Of a DNA stretch of 64,000 nucleotides, positions 16,706-23,769 are shown piece by piece. The translations under genes and the position numbers were made by a program. The stretch comes from Paraburkholderia xenovorans LB400 (GTDB lineage: Bacteria; Pseudomonadota; Gammaproteobacteria; Burkholderiales; Burkholderiaceae), in NCBI RefSeq assembly GCF_000013645.1, contig NC_007952.1, positions 1,736,001-1,800,000 of the forward strand, given 5' to 3'. Each line of letters opens with the position of its first letter. Within the stretch, counting starts at the first letter, position 1. Below the pieces are notes generated by a model. It made no database searches and was not told the origin of the DNA. It saw only the letters and a program-made list of their open reading frames with translations.

Positions 16706-17335
16706 TCATGGCGAGCGCCGCGTGTCATGGTCCGCAAGCGGTTCCGCCGCTGCCGGGGCGAGAAACCAGCTGCGCACCGTGTCGTACGGATAGCGCGTCA
16801 GGCCGGCATGGCGCGCGTGCGGCGCGAGCAGATGCACAGACAACGGCTCGGCCCAGCTCCAGAAATCAGCGCGCAGCGCGGGCGGGAAGCCGACGTCGTC
16901 GAACGCATGCCACAGCTGTACCAGCCAGAGTTCGCGGCCCTCTTCGTCGAGCAGCAACGGCAGCCCGGAGCCCGCCTGCAGATGCGCACGCCGCTCGCTG
17001 TAATACAGCGGACCGCCGCAGGACTCGACCACGAAGTCAGCCACGCGAGAAGCGACGCAATCGAAGCAATGACCGGCACGCGCGAACAGCGGCGTGAGTC
17101 TGAGCCGTCGCATATGGCACAGCACCAGGTCGCGCAAGCCCGCCTCATCGCAGATCGCCAACAGCCGGTGCGGCGGCTGCGGCAGCGCGGGCACGCAGGC
17201 GGGCGGCTGCGCCCGGGCTCGGGGCCCGTGCTGCGAGTCCACCACCGGCCATTGCAGCGTGAGATAGCAGGCCCGGGTGCAGGGTGTCCAGCGGGCGCGG
17301 GGCGCCGCAGGCGCGGCAGATCGGAGCGGATCCAT
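16706..17335 (-). CDS. globin-fold protein related to group III truncated haemoglobins, proximal His missing
   Basis: From the ATG at 17335 the protein is 209 residues, with a proline- and cysteine-rich N-terminal third of unknown role. Residues from about 95 onward follow the group III truncated haemoglobin pattern: VADFVVESCGGPLYYSERRAH, then a loop, then REL-WLVQLWHAFDDVGFPPALRADFW. The family loop normally reads like LRxRHLPF, with the haem-ligand histidine; here it reads LQAGSGLPL, so the ligand appears lost. The same window has an intact relative at 28283. It lies downstream of nifQ on the same strand. Globin fold is inferred by eye; a longer start at 17407 is possible. Confidence 0.65.
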   Translation of the reverse strand: MDPLRSAAPAAPRARWTPCTRACYLTLQWPVVDSQHGPRARAQPPACVPALPQPPHRLLAICDEAGLRDLVLCHMRRLRLTPLFARAGHCFDCVASRVADFVVESCGGPLYYSERRAHLQAGSGLPLLLDEEGRELWLVQLWHAFDDVGFPPALRADFWSWAEPLSVHLLAPHARHAGLTRYPYDTVRSWFLAPAAAEPLADHDTRRSP

Positions 17336-17511
17336 AGGTGTGTCGGGTTGGTGGTTCGGTTTGTCGGTTGTGTACCGGGATACATAACGGTAGGCATGCT
17401 TAAGCAAGTCCCGCGCCTTCGTTCACTGCGGAGCCCCTCAAGGCTCCCATCACGGCGAACCGCGTCACGCAGATGTTCGATGGGTTCCGTGCGTGGCCGG
17501 TGGTCTGCCTG

Positions 17512-17590
17512 CCCGGACTACCCGGACTACCCGGACTACTCGCACCTATTCGCACCTATTCGTGCCTATTCGTGCCCATTCACGCCGATT
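17512..17590. repeat. two short tandem repeat blocks behind nifQ
   Basis: Three exact copies of the 9-mer CCCGGACTA (17512-17538) are followed by five copies of a 10-mer, CGCACCTATT degrading to CACGCCGATT (17541-17590). The array ends five bases before the nifQ stop codon, inside the 259-bp gap that separates nifQ from the globin-like gene. Nothing else is recognisable in that gap. Confidence 0.85.
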
Positions 17591-17594
17591 GCCC

Positions 17595-18173
17595 CTACTC
17601 CGCTCCGAAGCAAAGCGCGTGATCTGAACAGACACCGCAGCTCGGCGCTTTGCAGATAAACAAGTCCTCCCGCTCACACAACTGCTTGTAGAAGAACTTC
17701 TTCCACTTCATGTCGTGCGTATTCTTCGCCGCCAGCCGCGGAAACCAGTGGCCGATCAGCGCCGACAGTTCACGCCGCGACGGCAGAAGCAGGTCCTGCC
17801 AAAGGTGGTTCTGCCCGAGGCTCGCACAGGCCAGCGCGTGCGCGACGCAGTTCGCTTCGTCCGGCGTGCCCGCGTGCGGATCGGCGTGGTCATTGAGCAG
17901 CGCCACCAGATCGTCGAGCTCGTCCTCGCGCGGTTCCTCGCGGCGCCCGCTCGCCGGCGCGGACCACGAGAGCCACGCGAGGCCGAGCGCCGGTCCCGCA
18001 CCCGGGAACCAGCGGGCGAACATCCGGCGGGTCTGGTCGGCGTCCAGTCCGGGCATCGGCAACGCGTCCAGGCCGTGGCGCTCGAACGCACCCGCGATCA
18101 CGCCGGCCAATGCAAGGACGGTCGGATCGTCCGCGTCCACCGCGCACGCCATCAAGGTTGCATAGGTATCCAT
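17595..18173 (-). CDS. nifQ: nitrogenase molybdenum-donor protein NifQ
   Basis: From the ATG at 18173 the protein is 192 residues, the normal NifQ length. The C-terminal end carries the diagnostic cysteine motif CX4CX2CX5C in ICKAPSCGVCSDHALC, preceded by MKWKKFFYKQLCEREDLF. NifQ carries a Mo-Fe-S cluster and delivers molybdenum to the NifEN/NifH step of FeMo-cofactor synthesis. It begins 11 bp after fdxB, in the nifE operon. The frame stays open upstream to 18410, but that part is out-of-frame fdxB sequence. Confidence 0.95.
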   Translation of the reverse strand: MDTYATLMACAVDADDPTVLALAGVIAGAFERHGLDALPMPGLDADQTRRMFARWFPGAGPALGLAWLSWSAPASGRREEPREDELDDLVALLNDHADPHAGTPDEANCVAHALACASLGQNHLWQDLLLPSRRELSALIGHWFPRLAAKNTHDMKWKKFFYKQLCEREDLFICKAPSCGVCSDHALCFGAE

Positions 18174-18184
18174 GACGGCATCGC

Positions 18185-18490
18185 CTAGAGTACGGCCGCC
18201 GCATGCGTGTAGCACTTTTTCGGGCAGATCTTCGCGCATGCGGTGCAGCCGATGCACAACTCCCGATGCGCGATCGTCATCACTTTCTTTTCGTACTCGT
18301 CGTCTTCGTCGTCGCCGTCCAGCGCGATATGCGCACCGTCCTCGTCGAGTCCGACGAGTTCCAGCACGCCGCGTGGGCAGACGCGAAAGCAGCGTCCGCA
18401 ACCAATGCATTTTTCTTCATCGAGCGTATTGACGAAGGTCGGCGTCCAGATGGCGCCGCTCGGCAGCGTAACGCTGAAGGTATCGCTCAT
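18185..18490 (-). CDS. fdxB: nif-specific ferredoxin III (FdxB), 2[4Fe-4S]
   Basis: The 101-residue protein has two cluster motifs: EKCIGCGRCFRVCPRG at about residues 27-42 and ELCIGCTACAKICPKKC near the C-terminus. The acidic linker between them (DGDDEDDEYEKK) is typical of FdxB. It is a cytoplasmic electron carrier linked to FeMo-cofactor genes rather than to bulk electron supply. A GGAGG site precedes the ATG. It lies between the NifX-associated genes and nifQ. Confidence 0.94.
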   Translation of the reverse strand: MSDTFSVTLPSGAIWTPTFVNTLDEEKCIGCGRCFRVCPRGVLELVGLDEDGAHIALDGDDEDDEYEKKVMTIAHRELCIGCTACAKICPKKCYTHAAAVL

Positions 18491-18515
18491 GATCTGCCTC
18501 CGTGGTTCCGCAGCG

Positions 18516-18722
18516 TCAGGCAGCGGCCGCGGCCGCGGCAGCGGCTGCGCGAGCGGCCATTAGCGCGGCATGCGCGTCGTGGCAGCGCTGGGCGACAGCA
18601 AGAATGTTCTCCCAGTTGGTCGGCAGTTCCTCGGAGAGGTCGTGCAGATCCATCTTCGCCTGAGTCGCTTGCGCGTTCAGCTTCTTCAGGCGCGCCTTCA
18701 GTTCGTCGGCATCGGTACTCAT
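18516..18722 (-). CDS. small NifX-associated protein, CCE_0567/DUF683 family
   Basis: The 68-residue protein (start 18722, with a GGGAG site seven bases upstream; an ATG at 18728 lies too close to it) is mostly helical: LKARLKKLNAQATQAKMDLHDLSEELPTNW matches the small DUF683 family always found after nifX. The C-terminus ends in a run of ten alanines. Its function is not established; the gene order suggests a helper in cofactor assembly. Confidence 0.88.
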   Translation of the reverse strand: MSTDADELKARLKKLNAQATQAKMDLHDLSEELPTNWENILAVAQRCHDAHAALMAARAAAAAAAAAA

Positions 18723-18746
18723 CGTCATGCTCCCTTCACGATCACT

Positions 18747-19244
18747 TCAGGCGCCGTACTGTGCGACGGCAGGATACGTCCTGATCATCCCGACCGCTTC
18801 GTCGAGAAACTTGCCGCCCGCCTCGGCGAGCTTCTGCAGCGACGCGAAGCCAAACCGGTGCACGTCGCGCAACTGCTTGTTGACGACAACCAGCCGACCG
18901 GCGATCAACACCATGCGGCCAAAGCCCTCGTGGCTCATCTTCATCATCGGCGAGACCATCTGGCCGGTCTGACGCTCGATCGCCACCGCGATCGCGCTGT
19001 AGAAAATTTCGAGCCGCCACAGCGTTTCGGGATCGGGGTCGCCCATGATCGGAATCGCGCGGCGTTCCTCCGCCGTGTGAATGTACGGCTTGAGCAGTTG
19101 CAGGTCGGACTTGCCGTCCCACGCGCCGTGCGTGTCCTGCGCACGCAACTGCTTGACCAGATGTTGCACGAACGGCGTCGCCAGCAGCGTTTCGTCGCTG
19201 GCCGTGCCCGGAACTACGGATGATTCAGCGGTGGCTTCAGCCAT
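18747..19244 (-). CDS. NifX-associated nitrogen fixation protein (DUF269)
   Basis: The 165-residue protein has the DUF269 signatures FVQHLVKQLRAQDTHGAWDGKSD, ETLWRLEIFYSAIAVAIE and GRLVVVNKQLRDVHRFGFAS. The family always sits next to nifX, and its biochemical role is unknown. The start at 19244 overlaps the nifX end by 8 bp and has a GAGG site, so translation is coupled to nifX. Confidence 0.92.
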   Translation of the reverse strand: MAEATAESSVVPGTASDETLLATPFVQHLVKQLRAQDTHGAWDGKSDLQLLKPYIHTAEERRAIPIMGDPDPETLWRLEIFYSAIAVAIERQTGQMVSPMMKMSHEGFGRMVLIAGRLVVVNKQLRDVHRFGFASLQKLAEAGGKFLDEAVGMIRTYPAVAQYGA

Positions 19245-19650
19245 GAGGTACCTCGTCGTCTTCAAAGTCGTATACGCGTTCGCCGTCTTTCGCGAGCGCC
19301 TTGCGCAGCCACGGCGGCGGCGTGCCCTTCAATACCTGCTGCAGCTTGCCGAGAATTTCCTCGATCGACTCCGGCTGCGGCACCTTGATCGGATGAATCT
19401 TCAGCGCGACCACGCGGGCCGCGCCGGAACCGCCGATCGCGGCGACGTACAGGATCGCGCAATCCTTCACGGCTTCGAGTTTGGGCGCGAGCTTGTCCTC
19501 GTCGCCGTCCTCTTCGAGCTTGCCGCCGAAGTCGAACGCCTCGACGAACCGGTAGCCGTCCGGCGTGACGTCGTAGGTGACGATGCTCTTCGCCCAGCCA
19601 AAATGCGCGTCGACGTACTGCCTGTCCTGAGTGGCGAATGCGATCTTCAT
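19237..19650 (-). CDS. nifX: FeMo-cofactor carrier NifX
   Basis: The 137-residue protein shows the NifX/NifB-C-terminal fold: MKIAFATQDRQYVDAHFGWAKSIVTYDV, then CAILYVAAIGGSGAARVVALKIHPIKV. NifX holds the NifB-cofactor and the VK-cluster during transfer to NifEN. It follows nifN by 22 bp. The C-terminus is acidic (DFEDDE). Confidence 0.95.
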   Translation of the reverse strand: MKIAFATQDRQYVDAHFGWAKSIVTYDVTPDGYRFVEAFDFGGKLEEDGDEDKLAPKLEAVKDCAILYVAAIGGSGAARVVALKIHPIKVPQPESIEEILGKLQQVLKGTPPPWLRKALAKDGERVYDFEDDEVPHG

Positions 19651-19672
19651 GCTGTGTGCTCCTTGAGGTGGA

Positions 19673-21064
19673 TCAGGCGCCGGCCGCGACGACAGGAATG
19701 TTCACTTCCCGCGCCGGATCGCGCGCGGCCAGATCGATCGAGGTCTGCGGCAACGGCCAGTCGCCCGGATGGTGATGCGCAATCTGCTCGATCATCAGAT
19801 TGGCGATCTCGAAGATCAGGTTCATCGTGCCGCGGTAGCCGACGTAGCGGCGATGCGCATTGCCGACCCGGTCGAACACGGGAAAGCCGATCCGCAACAG
19901 CGGCTTTTGCAGATGCGCGGCCATCTGGCGGCCGTGCGAATGGGTGATCAGCAGGTCGCAGTCCGTCGCGGCCCGTTCCATGTCTTCGAGATCGCCGATC
20001 ACGACCCGTTCGGCGGGCAGCAACGCGTGCGCGGGCGAGCGCGTGGTGCTGATGCAGCAGTGCAGTTGCGCGCCCATCTCGTGCAGCAGGCAACCGAGCG
20101 CAAGCAGCAGATCGGGCTCCGCGCCGATCGCAACCTTGATGCCGCCGGTGTGGAAATGCCCGTCGAGCATCGCGTCGAGCAACTGGCTGCGCTGCCGCCG
20201 GAATTTCGCGGGAACCGGCCGCCCGGAGCGCTGTGAGAGCAATTGCAGCAGGCGGTCGTTGGGTTCGAGTCCCGTGAGTCGCTCGAAGATGTCGAACGGT
20301 GTGCCGGCGATCGCCTGCAGCGCCAGCGCGCCGTCACGCGTCTGCTCGCCGACGCCGATCGTGAACGCCGACGCGCCGGCGGCGCGGATCTGCGCGAGCG
20401 TGGTGCCGCCCAGCGTGGTGCCGCGCCAGTCCGGCGCGATGTGACCGTCGAGCGAACCGGAAATGTCGGGCAGCACAATCACGTCAAAGCCGAACGCTTC
20501 GATGATCTCGCGCAGTTCGTCGATGTCGCCGGGCGACAGATGGCTGCCCGGCAGCAGCGTGACCTGACTGGCCACCTTGGGCAGCGGCTTGACGAGCGCC
20601 TTGACGATGCCGGCGACCGCGTGCCGGTAGCCGTCTTCGAATGCGCCAACATAGTCGGGGGTCGACACGTAGACGATTTCGGTGTCGTCGAGTTCGGGCT
20701 TGCGCTTGCGCACGGTGACGAGATAACCCTCCACGTCGTCGCCCTTGGTTTCGGTCAGGCCCGTCGAACAGATCGCGATGATCTTCGGCGCGGCACGCTT
20801 GCGGATGTTGAGCAGCGCGGCTTCGATGTTCTCGTAGCCGCCGAGCACGGTGGTGACTTCGTTCATCGCAGTGGTCTGCAGCGGGATCGCCTCCTTGAAG
20901 TGGCGCACGAGCAGCACGAGGCCGAACGACGTGCAGCCCTGCGAGCCGTGCATCACCGGCATGCAGGCATCGAGCCCGAGGAACGCGAAGCTCGCGCCCA
21001 GCGGCTGGCTCATCTTGAGCGGATTGACCGCACAGGCTTTCCTTGATTCGACGACGTCGGCCAT
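19673..21064 (-). CDS. nifN: FeMo-cofactor scaffold subunit NifN
   Basis: The 463-residue protein belongs to the nitrogenase component 1 family: NPLKMSQPLGASFAFLGLDACMPVMHGSQGC near the start, AICSTGLTETKGDDVEGYL, and GSHLSPGDIDELREIIEAFG. It forms the NifE2N2 scaffold on which the cofactor precursor is matured with molybdenum and homocitrate. It starts 22 bp after nifE. As in other NifN, it lacks the serine and some cysteines of NifK. Confidence 0.95.
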   Translation of the reverse strand: MADVVESRKACAVNPLKMSQPLGASFAFLGLDACMPVMHGSQGCTSFGLVLLVRHFKEAIPLQTTAMNEVTTVLGGYENIEAALLNIRKRAAPKIIAICSTGLTETKGDDVEGYLVTVRKRKPELDDTEIVYVSTPDYVGAFEDGYRHAVAGIVKALVKPLPKVASQVTLLPGSHLSPGDIDELREIIEAFGFDVIVLPDISGSLDGHIAPDWRGTTLGGTTLAQIRAAGASAFTIGVGEQTRDGALALQAIAGTPFDIFERLTGLEPNDRLLQLLSQRSGRPVPAKFRRQRSQLLDAMLDGHFHTGGIKVAIGAEPDLLLALGCLLHEMGAQLHCCISTTRSPAHALLPAERVVIGDLEDMERAATDCDLLITHSHGRQMAAHLQKPLLRIGFPVFDRVGNAHRRYVGYRGTMNLIFEIANLMIEQIAHHHPGDWPLPQTSIDLAARDPAREVNIPVVAAGA

Positions 21065-21086
21065 GATATTTCCTCCGGAGCGGGCG

Positions 21087-22568
21087 TCAGCCCGGCACGC
21101 CAGGTTCCAGACCCATCACCCACGCCGAGGCCCCCGCCAGAGGGCGCGGCGCTTGAGCTTGCACGGCGCCGGGCGTCTCGCCGTCGTCGCCCCACGGCGC
21201 CGGGATGCGCACCTGCTGCCACACGGGGTTATAGATCGCGCGGTCGATCTCATGCACCAGTTCCACGATGCCTTCATAGCCGCCATACGGGTGGTGGCGC
21301 TCCTGATTGATGTCGAGCCAGGGCATGCGGGCTTTCAGCGCGACGAACTGCGAGCGGCCGCCCGAGAGCATGATGTCGGCCTTTGCATCCCGGAGCATCG
21401 CGTACATCTCGCGCGGCGTCATGTCGTCGATCATGTGCGCGTCGTCGCCCATGATCTCCCTGATCTTGTCCTTGTCTTCCTTCGTGCTCTTCTTGATGCT
21501 GGTGCCGACGATTTCAAGCCCGGCTTCCTGAAGCGCGGCCACCACCGACCACGACTTCACGCCGCCGGTGATGAGCAGCACCCGCTTGCCGGTGAGGCGC
21601 GCCTTGTAGTGCGCGATGCGCGCCCAGGCGCGGGCTTCCTCTGCGGCGATCAGACGCTCGGTGCGCTCCAGCAGATCGTCCGGCGCGCCCTGCTGCACCA
21701 GCAGGCCGGCGATCTGGCGCAGCGTATCGCTCATGTCGCCGATCCCGTAGAACGAGCCTTCGAAGTAGGGAATGCCGTAGCGCTGCTGCATCTTCGTCGC
21801 GATGTTGATCATCGACTTCGAGCAGACCATCATGTTGACCCGCGCGCGATGCGAGCTCGCAATCTCGTTGTAGCGCCCGTCGCCGGAAATGCACGAGAGA
21901 ATGCGGATGCCCAGCGCGTCGAGCAGCGGCTTTGTCTGCCACAGTTCGCCCGACAGGTTGTATTCGCCGATGATGTTGATGTCGTACGGCGTCGTGTACT
22001 CGGGCTCGCGCGTGCCGATCACGTAGTCGAGAAGCGCCTCGCCGCCGAGCTTGTTGCCCAGGTTCTTCGGCCCGGCGAAGCCTGGCGAATTGACCGGGAT
22101 CACCGGCTTGCCGAATTTTTCGGCGGCACGCTGGCAGACTGCCTCGATGTCGTCGCCGATCAGCGCAGTCACGCAGGTCTGATAGACGAACACGGCCGGC
22201 GGATCGTATTTCTCGATGATCTCGCGCACGCTTCTGAAAAGCCGCTTCTCGCCGCCGTACACCACGTCGAGTTCGTTGATGTCGGTGGTGAAACCGGTGC
22301 GATAGAGTTGCGAGCCGGACGAAGCGGCGTGCCGGTTGTCCCACGAGTTGCCTTCGCAGGCAATCGGCCCGTGCACGAGGTGCGCGACATCCACCACCGG
22401 CTGCAAGGCGATCTTCGCGCCGTCGAATGCGCACCCGCCCGCGGCGGCGCCCGGCGAAAGCTGTTTCGTGCAGCCCTTCTTGCGCTCCTTCTCGCTCTTG
22501 CCCTGATTCTTGTCGCAACCCGGTTCGTCGAATACCTCGGCGATTCTGGCGTTGAGCGAAGCGGACAT
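21087..22568 (-). CDS. nifE: FeMo-cofactor scaffold subunit NifE
   Basis: From the ATG at 22568 (AGGAG site upstream) the protein is 493 residues. It has NifE features: GGCAFDGAKIALQPVVDVAHLVHGP near residues 44-68, the SGSQLYRTGFTTDINELDVVYGGEK segment, TCVTALIGDDIEAVC and EYNLSGELWQTKPLLD. It pairs with NifN as the scaffold for FeMo-cofactor maturation. Its own -24/-12 promoter lies 34 bp upstream, and a tandem half-site array lies where the NifA site should be. Confidence 0.96.
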   Translation of the reverse strand: MSASLNARIAEVFDEPGCDKNQGKSEKERKKGCTKQLSPGAAAGGCAFDGAKIALQPVVDVAHLVHGPIACEGNSWDNRHAASSGSQLYRTGFTTDINELDVVYGGEKRLFRSVREIIEKYDPPAVFVYQTCVTALIGDDIEAVCQRAAEKFGKPVIPVNSPGFAGPKNLGNKLGGEALLDYVIGTREPEYTTPYDINIIGEYNLSGELWQTKPLLDALGIRILSCISGDGRYNEIASSHRARVNMMVCSKSMINIATKMQQRYGIPYFEGSFYGIGDMSDTLRQIAGLLVQQGAPDDLLERTERLIAAEEARAWARIAHYKARLTGKRVLLITGGVKSWSVVAALQEAGLEIVGTSIKKSTKEDKDKIREIMGDDAHMIDDMTPREMYAMLRDAKADIMLSGGRSQFVALKARMPWLDINQERHHPYGGYEGIVELVHEIDRAIYNPVWQQVRIPAPWGDDGETPGAVQAQAPRPLAGASAWVMGLEPGVPG

Positions 22569-22601
22569 GACAGGCTCCTGATGGATGGATGTTTCTCTAG
22601 T

Positions 22602-22617
22602 GGCAAGTTCCATACCA
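22602..22617 (-). promoter_or_regulatory. sigma-54 (-24/-12) promoter of nifE
   Basis: On the minus strand TGGTATGGAACTTGCC has GG and GC ten bases apart with TTGC at -12, close to the consensus TGGCACG-N4-TTGC. It predicts transcription from about 22591, a 23-base leader before the nifE ATG. Confidence 0.85.
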
Positions 22618-22691
22618 CCGGGGAATGCCGTGATTGCGGTTCAATCGGCCTTCGATCACGACACTCTCGCGCGTGGTCATGGCGGGTTTGA

Positions 22692-22718
22692 ACGGTTTGC
22701 GACAGACGGTTTGCGACA
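22692..22718. repeat. tandem 13-mer, candidate NifA binding region of nifE
   Basis: ACGGTTTGCGACA occurs twice with one base between. Read on the minus strand it is TGTCGCAAACCGT, whose first part matches the left half of the nifB upstream site (TGTCGCAACACCGACA). It is centred about 114 bp before the predicted nifE start, the usual distance for NifA sites. A complete TGT-N10-ACA is not present in the gap 22618-22839. Confidence 0.6.
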
Positions 22719-22839
22719 CATATAACGTCCGGCTCCGCGGGTTCACCGCATCGCCGGGTGAGAACAGTACGTAGCGGGTATGTGCTGGCAGTGGCCTCGG
22801 TTGCCTCGCGCTGCGCGACCCGTTCGCGACTCGTGCGGC

Positions 22840-23322
22840 TCAGTTGTCGTCGGCCAGCACTTCCAGCGCCACCAGTTGCCCGTAGAGTGCGCGCCGCACC
22901 GGCCAGTTCGATTCACCCGCGAGACGCGAGTCCGCGCCTTCGAATGCGCCGATCGCGTCACGGTCGCTCCAGTAGATCAGACAGCGCCCGCCGCGCGCGG
23001 CCAGCGCAGCGGCCTGAGCATCGCGTTCAGACACCGGCTCGCGCCGGCACACGCCCCGGCCGAGCAGATAATCGGCGCGATAAAGCAAGGTGTCCAAACC
23101 ATGCTCGTCACCCACCGCGCAAATCGACGGGTACGCCGCCCGTCCGCTCGCATCGGGAAGGTGATCGACCAGCGCGAGCAGTTCGCGCGGCGTGACTTCG
23201 TCGTAGATCTCGGCAGCGCTCAACGGGTCGGACGCCGCCACCTTGCGGGCGAAGTCGTCGTCATCGTAGGCGAACCACGCGCGCGGCGGTGCTGAGTCTG
23301 ATTGCTCGACAACATAGATCAC
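22840..23322 (-). CDS. unrecognised nif-operon protein (160 aa)
   Basis: I do not recognise this family. The preferred start is a GTG at 23322 preceded by AAGGAG six bases upstream; a start at 23367 would add 15 residues. The protein reads MIYVVEQSDSAPP... and is acidic early (AYDDDDFARK), with DEVTPRELLALVDHLP and a tryptophan-bearing RCLIYWSDRDAIGAFEG later. It has no signal peptide, membrane segment or cysteine motif. It lies between the 115-residue nifK neighbour and nifE on the same strand, so it is probably transcribed with nifHDK. Confidence 0.75.
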   Translation of the reverse strand: MIYVVEQSDSAPPRAWFAYDDDDFARKVAASDPLSAAEIYDEVTPRELLALVDHLPDASGRAAYPSICAVGDEHGLDTLLYRADYLLGRGVCRREPVSERDAQAAALAARGGRCLIYWSDRDAIGAFEGADSRLAGESNWPVRRALYGQLVALEVLADDN

Positions 23323-23406
23323 GTTGTGCTCCTTCACCGGGAGTGGTCGGACCGGCTGGCGCCGCACAGCGCGGCAGGCCGGTCCTCAGCGGTGTTCCTG
23401 TACCGG

Positions 23407-23754
23407 CTACTCGACGCCCTCGGCGGCGATCTTCGCCCATACCGCGCGGCGCAGCCGCTGCGCGATGCCGGCCGGGCTCGCGTCGAACTGCCGCTGCGCC
23501 GCCGACATCGCCCCCTGGGCAATCGCCGTTTCCTCGTGCGTCAACGGCAGCCGGCCGGCCACATGGGTGGCCCCCGGCACCGAGCGGGCGATCATCTGCC
23601 GGTTCGGGTGTTCCGCCAGCGCGACGAGATGGTCGGCCTCGCGCACGCCGGCCAGACAGACCCAGCCGTCGATGACCTCGACCCTACGGCCGTCCTGCGT
23701 CATCCTGACCAGAACCGCATCTGCCACGCCCGATGCATCTGCTATGTCTGTCAT
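23407..23754 (-). CDS. unrecognised protein directly behind nifK (115 aa)
   Basis: The family is not recognised. The protein begins MTDIADASGVADAVLVRMTQDG and has a central segment VCLAGVREADHLVALAEHPN followed by LPLTHEETAIAQGAMSAAQRQF, suggesting a small alpha/beta domain. There are no metal-binding motifs. It starts 15 bp after the nifK stop, so it is almost certainly on the nifHDK transcript. It is not like NifT or NifY, which often occupy this place in other diazotrophs. Confidence 0.75.
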   Translation of the reverse strand: MTDIADASGVADAVLVRMTQDGRRVEVIDGWVCLAGVREADHLVALAEHPNRQMIARSVPGATHVAGRLPLTHEETAIAQGAMSAAQRQFDASPAGIAQRLRRAVWAKIAAEGVE

Positions 23755-23769
23755 GGCCGTGCGCTCCCG

